Made by a program: the position numbers and the translations under genes | In this document: positions 1 through 5,562 of the stretch, one piece after another | How the letters are laid out: the number at the start of each line of letters is the position of its first letter | Position numbering within the stretch: position 1 is the stretch's first letter | Assembly (NCBI GenBank): GCA_003532715.1 | Contig: DOEZ01000202.1 | Location: forward strand, 1-5,562 | Source: Planctomycetaceae bacterium | GTDB lineage: Bacteria > Planctomycetota > Planctomycetia > Pirellulales > Thermoguttaceae | Length of the DNA stretch: 5,562 nucleotides | Reading direction: 5' to 3' | Notes under the pieces: generated by a model | What the model was told of the DNA's origin: nothing | What the model saw: only the letters and a program-made list of their open reading frames with translations | Databases searched by the model: none

Positions 1-217
1 CGATCCTCTCGCTTGCGCTTCGGGTTGGTATCGGCTGGTGAAAAAGCCGGGCTAATTGCCTATTCCCATCTTAATCCGCCTGGAAGCCGTCGCAACCGCC
101 TTTCGGAGCCGGATCCTTGCGGCCGAGACGTGGTAGCTGAACAGGTGTTCTTGCGTTTGCGGCGTGCCCAGGGAACGGGGGACTTGTGTTTGCGGTGTGC
201 CTGGGTAAACAGGGGAC
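1..217. other. Noncoding left flank, downstream of the thioredoxin–NHL gene
   Basis: I see no convincing gene here. Reading frames that cross it are low-complexity, Arg/Gly/Pro-rich translations with no family resemblance. On the plus strand, 17 codons are open from the left edge to a TAA at 53-55 (reading ...ASGWYRLVKKPG). This could be the tail of a gene from the left, but it is too short to judge. The motif CTCGCTTGCGCTTCGGG (8-24) resembles a dispersed intergenic repeat I associate with planctomycete genomes. That is recollection, not a search result. The right part (140-220) holds an imperfect tandem repeat, listed separately. No U-tract terminator was found for the minus-strand gene that ends at 218. 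Confidence 0.5.
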
Positions 218-220
218 TTA
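140..220. repeat. Imperfect tandem repeat, about 33-34 bp period, 2.4 copies
   Basis: Two near-identical blocks begin GTTTGCGG: one at 155-173 (continuing CGTGCCCAGGG) and one at 188-205 (continuing TGTGCCTGGG). They alternate with three related blocks: AACAGGTGTTCTTG at 140-153, AACGGGGGACTTG at 174-186 and AACAGGGGACTTA at 208-220. The array is thus two full units plus a partial third. The last unit contains the reverse complement of the TAA stop codon (218-220) of the minus-strand thioredoxin–NHL gene, so the repeat reaches to the very end of that gene. Function is unknown. It could be a decayed intergenic repeat or a local slippage duplication. Confidence 0.65.
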
Positions 221-1996
221 CGCCCCCCGCTCGCCTTTTTTTGGGCGGCTTTCTTTTGGTTGGGGGGCGGTTTTGGGGGGTGGGGCGAGGCCGGGGATGG
301 CTAGGGTTGAGACTTGGTTGCCCTGGTCTAGGTCGATCACGCGGATGAGATGGTTGTTCGTGTCGGCGACGTAGAGCTTGCCGCCGGCGGCCGTGAGGCC
401 GGCCGGTTCGTTGAATCGGGCGAGAGTGTTTGGGTTGCTCGCGGCGCTGTCGTCGGACACGCCGCCGGGGCGAGGTGTGTTGACGCCATCGTGCGGGCCG
501 CTGATGCGGGGCGAGTCGGTGTTGCCCGGGGCGCCGTCGCCCGCGATGGTTTGGACCGTGCCGGTCTTCGGGTCGATTTGTTTGATTTTGTTGTTGTAGG
601 TGTCGGCCACGTAGAGTCGGTCGCGGTGGAACACGACGCCCAAGGGGTGTTGCAGCCGTGCCTGCGAAGGCGGCCCGTCGACGTCGCCAAACGTGAACAG
701 CCGGGCGTCGGGCAGCCGCGCGGTGCCGACCAGCGTTTGCACGCCGCCGCGGCCGTCCAAGGGAACGGCGCGGATCGAGCTTCCCTCGCTGTCGGCGACA
801 AAGAGCCACTTGCCGTCGGATGCCAGTCCGCTGGGCTGCGCGAAGCTCGAATAGCCCGGCTCGAACGGTTGCTTGGGCAGCAGCGGGCCGTCGACGATGT
901 CCTCGCGGCCGTTGCCCGCATAGGGGCCGATCGACGTGCCGGCGAGCGTCATCCGCCATATCTGATGCGGGCCGGCCATGGCGATGTAGAGATGTTTTTC
1001 GTGCGGCCAAAGTGCCCACGGGCTGGCGAGTCGAGTCCGAAGCGGTTTGCCGGTGCGAAATTGGGCGGGCAGTTCGCGAAGTTGCTCGCCCGTGCCCGCC
1101 ACGGTTTTCACTTCGCGGCGGAGCAAATCGACGCGGCGAATCAGATGGTTCTGTGTGTCGGCGACGAAGAGCACGTCGTCGACGATGGCCATGCCTTGGG
1201 GCTTGTTGAACTGGGCCGTGTCAAAATCGCCGTCGGCTCGGCCGGCGCGGCCCGAGCCGATCGTTTCCACGAGGGTTCCGTCGGCACGCACGACGACGAT
1301 TCGGTTGTGGTTGCTGTCGGCGATGAACAGCCGCCGGCCGGCCGGATCGGCGAGCACCTTGCCCGGAAAACGCAAGGGGGTCGGCTCGCGCCGCGGTTGT
1401 GCGAACGGGACGGGACGTTCGTCGAGCAGGCGGTTGCGGCGGTAGATCGGTAGGATGCGGTCGAGTACCTCGGCGATTTGCTTGGCCGTGATCTCGCCGC
1501 TGTAACGCAGAATCTCCTTGCCGCGCGGGTCGATGAGGATGACGGTCGGCCACGCGCGGGCTCCGAACTGTTGCCACACCGACAGCTCGGAATCGACGAC
1601 GACCGGGTGTTCGATCTCGTACCGGTCGAGCGCCTCGCGGATGTTCTCGACGTCCTTTTCGTTCTCGAACTTGGCCGAGTGGACCCCGATGACGACCAGG
1701 TTGTTCGGATAGGCTCGCTCGAGTTGTTTCAACTCGGGCAGGATGTGCATGCAGTTGATGCAGCAGTAGGTCCAGAAGTCGAGCAGGACGAACTTGCCGC
1801 GAAACTCGGCCAGCTTCAACGGCCGATCGGTGTTGAGCCAGTCGAGCCCCTCGGGCAGCGGCGCGACGTCGACCGTGCCCGGCGGCGTCTGGGCCGAGGC
1901 GGATTCGACCGCCAGCGGTTGCGCGGGTTCACCCAACAAGGACGCGACCAGCAGCGTCCCCAGTGCAACATGCCGGACGATTCGTGAGGCGTTCAT
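218..1996 (-). CDS. Exported thioredoxin-like / NHL-repeat protein (NHLRC2-like)
   Basis: This 592-residue protein is probably a periplasmic or cell-surface thiol-disulfide protein fused to a beta-propeller. Residues 1-35 form a Sec signal peptide: basic start, hydrophobic stretch at about 10-21, likely cleavage after ASA at 33-35. Residues about 45-185 are a thioredoxin/TlpA-like domain with the active site WTYCCINC (C78, C79, C82) and a cis-proline at P150 (AWPT). The WTYCCINC signature is typical of the NHLRC2 group. Residues about 205-570 contain six NHL-type blades, each with a YVAD- or FVAD-like strand: IADSNHNRI near 225, VADTQNHLI near 278, IAMAGPHQI near 338, VADSEGSSI near 400, VADTYNNKI near 463 and VADTNNHLI near 543. 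An insert of about 35 residues (about 488-525) separates blades five and six. The tail is a Pro/Lys-rich stretch. The extra C-terminal domain of animal NHLRC2 is absent. Start ATG 1996 fits the signal peptide; the upstream GAG (2003-2005) is only a weak ribosome site. The physiological substrate is unknown. Confidence 0.93.
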   Translation of the reverse strand: MNASRIVRHVALGTLLVASLLGEPAQPLAVESASAQTPPGTVDVAPLPEGLDWLNTDRPLKLAEFRGKFVLLDFWTYCCINCMHILPELKQLERAYPNNLVVIGVHSAKFENEKDVENIREALDRYEIEHPVVVDSELSVWQQFGARAWPTVILIDPRGKEILRYSGEITAKQIAEVLDRILPIYRRNRLLDERPVPFAQPRREPTPLRFPGKVLADPAGRRLFIADSNHNRIVVVRADGTLVETIGSGRAGRADGDFDTAQFNKPQGMAIVDDVLFVADTQNHLIRRVDLLRREVKTVAGTGEQLRELPAQFRTGKPLRTRLASPWALWPHEKHLYIAMAGPHQIWRMTLAGTSIGPYAGNGREDIVDGPLLPKQPFEPGYSSFAQPSGLASDGKWLFVADSEGSSIRAVPLDGRGGVQTLVGTARLPDARLFTFGDVDGPPSQARLQHPLGVVFHRDRLYVADTYNNKIKQIDPKTGTVQTIAGDGAPGNTDSPRISGPHDGVNTPRPGGVSDDSAASNPNTLARFNEPAGLTAAGGKLYVADTNNHLIRVIDLDQGNQVSTLAIPGLAPPPKTAPQPKESRPKKGERGA

Positions 1997-2058
1997 GATT
2001 TTCTCGGTGATTATTGTCTCGTTGGCGAGATGGGCGCGCCGGTTGGCGGCCCGAGGGA

Positions 2059-2087
2059 ATTTTCCGGGGCGGTTGGGTGGGAGTCAA
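2059..2087 (-). promoter_or_regulatory. Candidate promoter for the thioredoxin–NHL gene
   Basis: Read on the minus strand, TTGACT (2082-2087, five of six matches to TTGACA) is followed after exactly 17 bases by GAAAAT (2059-2064, four of six matches to TATAAT). Transcription would start near 2052, giving a leader of about 55 bases before ATG 1996. The -35 box and spacing are good and the -10 box is weak. Housekeeping promoters in Planctomycetota are not well defined, so this is a candidate only. Confidence 0.35.
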
Positions 2088-2192
2088 CATGGCTCAGTCG
2101 GACTGTGTGTTTTGCGCGGGGAGGACATTGTGGGAATCAAACTGGACTCTTCGGTGAGACGCGATCGCCGGTCACTGCACTTCGAGCGTTGG

Positions 2193-2221
2193 TTGCTTGC
2201 GTCGAGGCGGCCTGTTACAAT
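2193..2221 (+). promoter_or_regulatory. Candidate promoter for the GH28 gene
   Basis: TTGCTT (2193-2198) and TACAAT (2216-2221) are separated by exactly 17 bases. Each has four or five of six matches to the sigma-70 consensus. Transcription would begin near 2228. That leaves about 25 bases before ATG 2254 but only about 8 before ATG 2236, which favours the later start codon. Confidence 0.5.
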
Positions 2222-2242
2222 AAGGGCTTCACGACATGACTC

Positions 2243-2246
2243 GGAG
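2243..2246 (+). promoter_or_regulatory. Ribosome binding site deciding the GH28 start
   Basis: GGAG lies 7 bases before ATG 2254. The alternative upstream ATG at 2236 has no such site and would sit almost on the predicted transcription start. This supports 2254 as the start codon. Confidence 0.6.
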
Positions 2247-2253
2247 ACAAAAC

Positions 2254-3783
2254 ATGTGTATATCGCGAATCACGCGCAGCCTCGTTGCGGTAATCGCCGC
2301 CGCATTGCTTTCCATGATCTTCGTGGTTGCCTCCGTTGCGACCGAGACGCCGGCGAGCACCTATTGCGTGACCGACCATGGCGCGGTGGCCGACGGCAAG
2401 ACGCTCAACACGGCATCGCTCCAAAAGACAATCGACGCCTGCGCCGCCGGCGGCGGTGGAACGGTTCACTTTCCGGCCGGGAGGTATTTGACGGGGACGC
2501 TCTTTCTCCGCGACCGCGTCACGCTGCATCTCGACGCGGGAAGCGTGATCCTGGGCAGCACTGAATTGAAAGACTATCCACCGCGAACTCCGGCATTCCG
2601 CTCCTACGCCAACATCAACTACGTCGATAAATCCTTGATCTACGCCGAACGGGTTCACGACGTGGCGATCATCGGACGCGGCGTTATCGACGGCCAGGGA
2701 GGAGCTAAAACCTTCCTGAAACAGCCGTACAAGAAACGTCCGTTCCTGATCCGCATGATTGAATGCAAGAACGTGGCGCTGCGGGACATCACCCTGCAAA
2801 ACTCGTCCATGTGGGTTCAGCATTATTTGGGCTGCGAGAACCTGCTTATCGACGGTATTACCGTACACAGTCTTGTCAACAAGAACAACGACGGGATCGA
2901 CATTGACTCTTGCGACCGAGTTCGGATCGCCAATTGCGATATCGTGGCCGAAGACGACGCCATCGTGCTCAAGAGCACGACGCCTCGTCCGTGCCGTCGC
3001 GTGACGATCACGAATTGCACGCTCAGCAGCCAGTGCCAGGCGTTGAAGCTCGGGACCGAGTCGGTGGGCGGATTCGAGGATATCACGATCTCGAACTGCG
3101 TCGTCTACGACACCCGCCTGAGCGGCATTGCCTTGATAAGCGTGGACGGAGGCAAACTCGAGCGCGTGCTCATAACGAACATCACGATGGTCAACACGCG
3201 GAGTGCGATCTTCATTCGGCTCGGCAACCGGGCACGCCCCTATTTGGCAACCTATTTGCCGAAGAGGCCAGGCGAGTCGGTCGGCACTGTCGTCGTGGAA
3301 GAAGGGATGAAATTGCCGGGAGTCGGTTCTCTGCGCAATGTGATCATCAGCAACGTGACTGCCACCGGGGTGGACAAGACGGGCTGCGCCATCGCGGGTT
3401 TGCGCGGCCATCCCGTCGAAAACATCACCCTCGAGAACATTCGAATCACGTTTGCCGGAGGCGGCGGGCCGGAGTTGGTCGATCGCGCAGTGCCCGAGCA
3501 GGAGGAACTCTACCCGGAGTATACCATGTTCGGAGCACTTCCGGCGTATGGATTCTATTGCCGCCATGTTCGCAACCTCCGATTTGAGAACGTATTCCTC
3601 GACTACGAGCAACCGGAACATCGGCCCGCTCTGGTTTGTGACGACGTCGACGGTTTGAGGCTTGACGGGTTCGAGGCCAAGTCGCCCGTCAAGGGTTGCT
3701 CGACACGAATGATCGACGTTTCAAACCTTCGAGACTTGGACCATTTGGAAGAAAACGTGGAGCGGACCGTCGAGGAACGCTGA
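2254..3783 (+). CDS. Secreted GH28-family (polygalacturonase-fold) glycoside hydrolase
   Basis: This 509-residue protein is predicted to be exported and to act on a pectin-like or other acidic plant or algal polysaccharide. Residues 1-29 form a Sec signal peptide (basic start, hydrophobic core about 10-26, likely cleavage after SVA). The mature part opens with the usual pectate-lyase-fold entry (DHGAVADGKTLNT near 41, then GGGGTVHFPAGRYLTGTLF). It continues as a right-handed parallel beta-helix with repeated N-[IV]-x-[IV] rungs. GH28 landmarks are NNDGIDIDSC (D213) and EDDAIVLKS (D234, D235), matching the three catalytic-site aspartates. Two other landmarks differ: the usual Gly-His-Gly is QCQA (Gln262 in the His position) and the usual Arg-Ile-Lys is Ala293-Leu294-Ile295. 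A conserved-looking FIRLGNR follows at about 320-326. Fold and family are therefore firm, but polygalacturonase activity is not. An in-frame ATG at 2236 would add six residues; 2254 is preferred because of the ribosome site and promoter spacing. No terminator was seen after the stop. Confidence 0.92.
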   Translation: MCISRITRSLVAVIAAALLSMIFVVASVATETPASTYCVTDHGAVADGKTLNTASLQKTIDACAAGGGGTVHFPAGRYLTGTLFLRDRVTLHLDAGSVILGSTELKDYPPRTPAFRSYANINYVDKSLIYAERVHDVAIIGRGVIDGQGGAKTFLKQPYKKRPFLIRMIECKNVALRDITLQNSSMWVQHYLGCENLLIDGITVHSLVNKNNDGIDIDSCDRVRIANCDIVAEDDAIVLKSTTPRPCRRVTITNCTLSSQCQALKLGTESVGGFEDITISNCVVYDTRLSGIALISVDGGKLERVLITNITMVNTRSAIFIRLGNRARPYLATYLPKRPGESVGTVVVEEGMKLPGVGSLRNVIISNVTATGVDKTGCAIAGLRGHPVENITLENIRITFAGGGGPELVDRAVPEQEELYPEYTMFGALPAYGFYCRHVRNLRFENVFLDYEQPEHRPALVCDDVDGLRLDGFEAKSPVKGCSTRMIDVSNLRDLDHLEENVERTVEER

Positions 3784-3861
3784 TGGTCCAATGTTCATCG
3801 AAGGCAAACTGGATTCTATTTGGCGCGATGGGCCAAGGCCGCTGCAAACGCTTGGTGAAAC

Positions 3862-4257
3862 ATGGACCCTGGTCATCGCCGTCGTTTTGATCGAATTCTC
3901 GAAAAGGTGCTCGCGGAGATGCCTCCGCTGGTTCACGAATTGATTGAGCGAGTGCCGCTGCACGTCGAGGATTATCCGTCGGACGAAGTGCTCGACGAGA
4001 TGGGCGTCGAGCGGCGCGACGAATTGTGCGGTTTGTACACGGGCATACCGCTCGACCAGCGGAGCGTGTTGCACTCGGGCCAGCTACCCGACGTCGTGAC
4101 GATCTATCGCGAGGGGATTCTCGCGGCGGCCGAGGACGCTCGGGGACGGATCACGGCGGACGAGTTGCGGAGACAGATTCGGATCACGATTCTTCACGAA
4201 TTGGCCCATCATCACGGGCTCGACGAAGAGGAATTGGCGCGATTGGGGTACGGATAG
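3862..4257 (+). CDS. Small zincin-like metallopeptidase (PF06262/DUF1025 type)
   Basis: This 131-residue protein has the length and layout of the minimal zincin family PF06262. It contains a conserved middle segment (GLYTGIPLDQRS near 55) and a LPDVVTIYREGI strand near 74-85. A C-terminal helix carries ITILHELAHHHG, with H112, E113 and H116 as the zinc-binding HExxH and G119 after it. In the HExxHxxGxx(H/D) arrangement the third-ligand position falls on Glu122, with Asp121 beside it. No signal peptide or membrane segment is present, so it is probably cytoplasmic. The cellular substrate of this family is not established. It starts 78 bases after the GH28 stop, with only a weak GGTG ribosome site upstream of ATG 3862. 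It could be read through from GH28, but a functional link is not evident. Confidence 0.9.
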   Translation: MDPGHRRRFDRILEKVLAEMPPLVHELIERVPLHVEDYPSDEVLDEMGVERRDELCGLYTGIPLDQRSVLHSGQLPDVVTIYREGILAAAEDARGRITADELRRQIRITILHELAHHHGLDEEELARLGYG

Positions 4258-4383
4258 AGGCCGCACATCCGCTACAATCGCCCAACCCGATACAGGCGGT
4301 CCCCCCATGGCTGCGTGCCCGCTTCGACGCCGAAGATAACCAATACGTTGGGATATCCGGCACTCCGCCCGGGAGCACGAGGC
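4258..4383 (+). other. Leader region of the histidine kinase gene
   Basis: These 126 bases hold a possible -10 box TACAAT (4273-4278) without a convincing -35 at normal spacing, an imperfect hairpin at 4330-4360, and the ribosome site GGGAG (4371-4375) located 8 bases before GTG 4384. A 10-codon ATG frame at 4307-4339 has no ribosome site and is not called as a gene. The kinase reading frame stays open back to 4258, so a longer start at GTG 4315 or TTG 4348 cannot be excluded. Confidence 0.45.
4330..4360 (+). promoter_or_regulatory. Leader hairpin before the kinase ribosome site
   Basis: The arms pair as follows: CCG 4330-4332 with CGG 4358-4360, GATA 4335-4338 with TATC 4354-4357, and CCAA 4340-4343 with TTGG 4348-4351. 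The AA at 4333-4334 is bulged, A4339 faces GA 4352-4353, and the loop is TACG, which is of the stable UNCG class in RNA. This gives 11 base pairs. No U-tract follows, so it is not an intrinsic terminator. Its position 10 bases before GGGAG could affect translation or mRNA stability; this is inference. Confidence 0.4.
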
Positions 4384-5562
4384 GTGGGAGACGAATCGGC
4401 GGCCAAGACGATCCGCGCGTTGCTGATCGAGAGCAGGGACTCTCGGGCCAGTCCGGCGGCGGTCTTGGCCCGCTGCGCGCCGGATCGCCAAGAGACCGGA
4501 ACGCGTTTCGACGTACTTGTGGCGAACGATCTCGACGAGGGGCTGCGACTGCTCGACCGGGGTCACGTGGTCGATGTCATCCTGTTCGTTGTTGACGCTT
4601 CCGAGCCACGCGGTCCGGCCGCGTGGGTCCGACTACGCAAAGCGGTCGCCCATTTGCCGATCATCGTACTTGCCGAGACCTCGGACAAGGAACAGGCCGA
4701 AGCGGCCATTCGCCAGGGGATTCAGGATTGGCTGCCGAGGGGGGCTTTGACCGAGTCGATGCTGGCGTCGGCCGTTCGCCACGCCATCGAACGCTTTCGG
4801 ATCGATCTCGAACTGCGGGCGCGAATCCGCCGGCTGGAGCGAGCCCGGGCACGAACGCATCGGCAGGCCGCCGAGTTGCGGGCGAGGGCCAAGGAACTCG
4901 ACGCGACCAATCGCGAGTTGGACGATTTCGTCTACGTGGCGTCGCACGACTTGAAGGAGCCGCTGCGCGGCATCAAGGCATACTGCGAGCTGTTTGTCGA
5001 AGACTATCAAGACCGGCTTGACACGATCGGGGTCAATCGACTGCGGACCGTCGCGGGCATGTGCGGCCGGCTCGAACGCCAGATCTCGGACCTATTGACC
5101 TACTACCGTGTCGGACGGATGCCGTCGCCCCCGGCGCCGGTCGATTTGATGGAGGTCGTCGACGGACAAGTCGCCGCGTTTCGGCCGCTGCTCGACCGCC
5201 GCGGCGCGAGCGTGCGAGTGAAGGGGCCGCTCCCTTGCGTGCTGGGGCATCCACTGATGCTGGGCCTGATCGTGGGCAATCTGATCTCGAATGGGCTGAA
5301 ATACAACCGAAGCGAGCGGCCCAAGGTCGAGATCGGTGCCGTGGTGGATCAGCCGGCGACCATCTACGTCCGCGACAACGGTATCGGAATCGCGCCGGAG
5401 CATCACGAGGCCGTTTTCGGACTATTTCGGCGGCTGCACGGCCCCAAGGAATTCGAAGGCACGGGCGCGGGGTTGACAATCGTGCGGAAAATCGTCCAAT
5501 CATACAAAGGCCGCATTTGGCTGGAATCGGAGCCGGGACGAGGAACCACCTTTTTCGTCTTT
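4384..5562 (+). CDS. Sensor histidine kinase with degenerate N-terminal receiver domain (partial at the right edge)
   Basis: The visible 393 residues are a cytoplasmic two-component kinase; no membrane segment or signal peptide is seen. Residues about 8-128 form a CheY-like receiver fold ending in AIRQGIQDWLPRG and a final helix. The classical residues are altered: the acidic pair is E16-S17, the phosphorylated Asp position after DVILF is Val (D71 lies two residues on), the Thr is A97 and the Lys is R119. Residues about 130-182 are a charged coiled-coil linker. The HisKA domain has VASHDLKEPLR with phospho-accepting H188. The ATPase domain shows the N-box NLISNGLKYN (N299, N303), the G1 box DNGIGI (D331), an F-box VFGLFRRLHG (345-354) and the G2 box GTGAGLTIV (359-367). 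The last visible residues GRGTTFFVF are near the usual end of the domain, so only a short tail should be missing. Start GTG 4384 is chosen for GGGAG 8 bases upstream and its fit to the receiver; the first in-frame ATG (4759) would delete most of the receiver. What it senses and its partner regulator are unknown. Confidence 0.92.
   Translation, partial: MGDESAAKTIRALLIESRDSRASPAAVLARCAPDRQETGTRFDVLVANDLDEGLRLLDRGHVVDVILFVVDASEPRGPAAWVRLRKAVAHLPIIVLAETSDKEQAEAAIRQGIQDWLPRGALTESMLASAVRHAIERFRIDLELRARIRRLERARARTHRQAAELRARAKELDATNRELDDFVYVASHDLKEPLRGIKAYCELFVEDYQDRLDTIGVNRLRTVAGMCGRLERQISDLLTYYRVGRMPSPPAPVDLMEVVDGQVAAFRPLLDRRGASVRVKGPLPCVLGHPLMLGLIVGNLISNGLKYNRSERPKVEIGAVVDQPATIYVRDNGIGIAPEHHEAVFGLFRRLHGPKEFEGTGAGLTIVRKIVQSYKGRIWLESEPGRGTTFFVF

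Larger units (their letters stand above)
1997..2253. other. Divergent intergenic control region
   Basis: This stretch separates the starts of the minus-strand thioredoxin–NHL gene and the plus-strand GH28 gene. It codes for nothing I can recognise. It contains one sigma-70-like promoter candidate for each direction, listed separately. The plus-direction candidate leaves a leader of about 25 bases and the minus-direction one a leader of about 55 bases. I found no clear operator palindrome or riboswitch between them. Confidence 0.6.

Noticed and set aside
218..300. Runs of G and T near the 3' end of the thioredoxin–NHL gene that look like a terminator or low-complexity noncoding DNA
   Set aside because: On the minus strand they encode the Pro/Lys-rich C-terminal tail in the correct frame, and no stem followed by a U-tract is present.
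60..1019. A 319-codon minus-strand frame overlapping the same gene
   Set aside because: The translation is dominated by Arg, Pro and Gly runs with no domain. It is a shadow of the NHL propeller coding sequence.
350..1453. A 367-codon plus-strand open frame opposite the thioredoxin–NHL gene
   Set aside because: It is antisense to a gene with clear domains and its translation (Arg/Ala/Val/Asp-rich) shows no family motif. Long antisense frames are expected in G+C-rich coding DNA.
2215..3621. A 468-codon minus-strand frame opposite the GH28 gene
   Set aside because: It mirrors the GH28 codons, has no recognisable domain, and the plus-strand frame carries the signal peptide and catalytic motifs.
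3784..3861. Possible terminator or small gene between GH28 and the zincin
   Set aside because: Only a short GGCCAAGGCC palindrome (3831-3840) is visible, with no stem of useful length, no U-tract and no independent reading frame.
3783..3890. A 35-codon frame whose ATG overlaps the GH28 stop (TGATG) and runs into the zincin gene
   Set aside because: The overlap could suggest translational coupling, but the product has no recognisable features and overlaps the start of the well-supported zincin in another frame.
4307..4339. A 10-codon Arg-rich possible leader peptide before the kinase
   Set aside because: No ribosome binding site precedes it (a run of C does), and its stop falls inside the hairpin without any attenuator-like alternative pairing that I could find.

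Overview
The window is G+C-rich bacterial chromosomal DNA. It most resembles a member of the Planctomycetota (Pirellula-like). This is inferred from the mix of an exported thioredoxin–NHL protein, a secreted GH28 glycosidase, a PF06262-type mini-metalloprotease and a hybrid sensor kinase, together with loose gene spacing and a dispersed-repeat-like motif at the left edge. No rRNA, tRNA, CRISPR array, transposase or phage gene was seen.

Layout. Positions 1-217 are noncoding as far as can be judged and carry a short imperfect tandem repeat. On the minus strand, 218-1996 encodes an exported protein with a thioredoxin domain (Cys-Cys-Ile-Asn-Cys active site) followed by a six-bladed NHL propeller. 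A 257-base divergent intergenic region (1997-2253) has good sigma-70-like promoter candidates facing both ways. On the plus strand follow a secreted GH28-family (polygalacturonase-fold) protein (2254-3783), a small HExxH zincin (3862-4257), and a sensor histidine kinase that starts at GTG 4384 and runs off the right edge. The kinase carries an N-terminal receiver-like domain that has lost its phosphorylation residues.

The genes do not form an obvious single pathway. The thioredoxin–NHL protein and the GH28 protein are both exported, point away from each other and share a control region. The zincin and the kinase have separate leaders, and the kinase leader can fold into a compact hairpin just before its ribosome binding site. 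No clearly new multi-gene system is visible. The most notable points are the degenerate receiver on the kinase, the GH28 protein's loss of the classical polygalacturonase His and Arg-Ile-Lys residues, the exported and shortened NHLRC2-like architecture, and the kinase leader hairpin.
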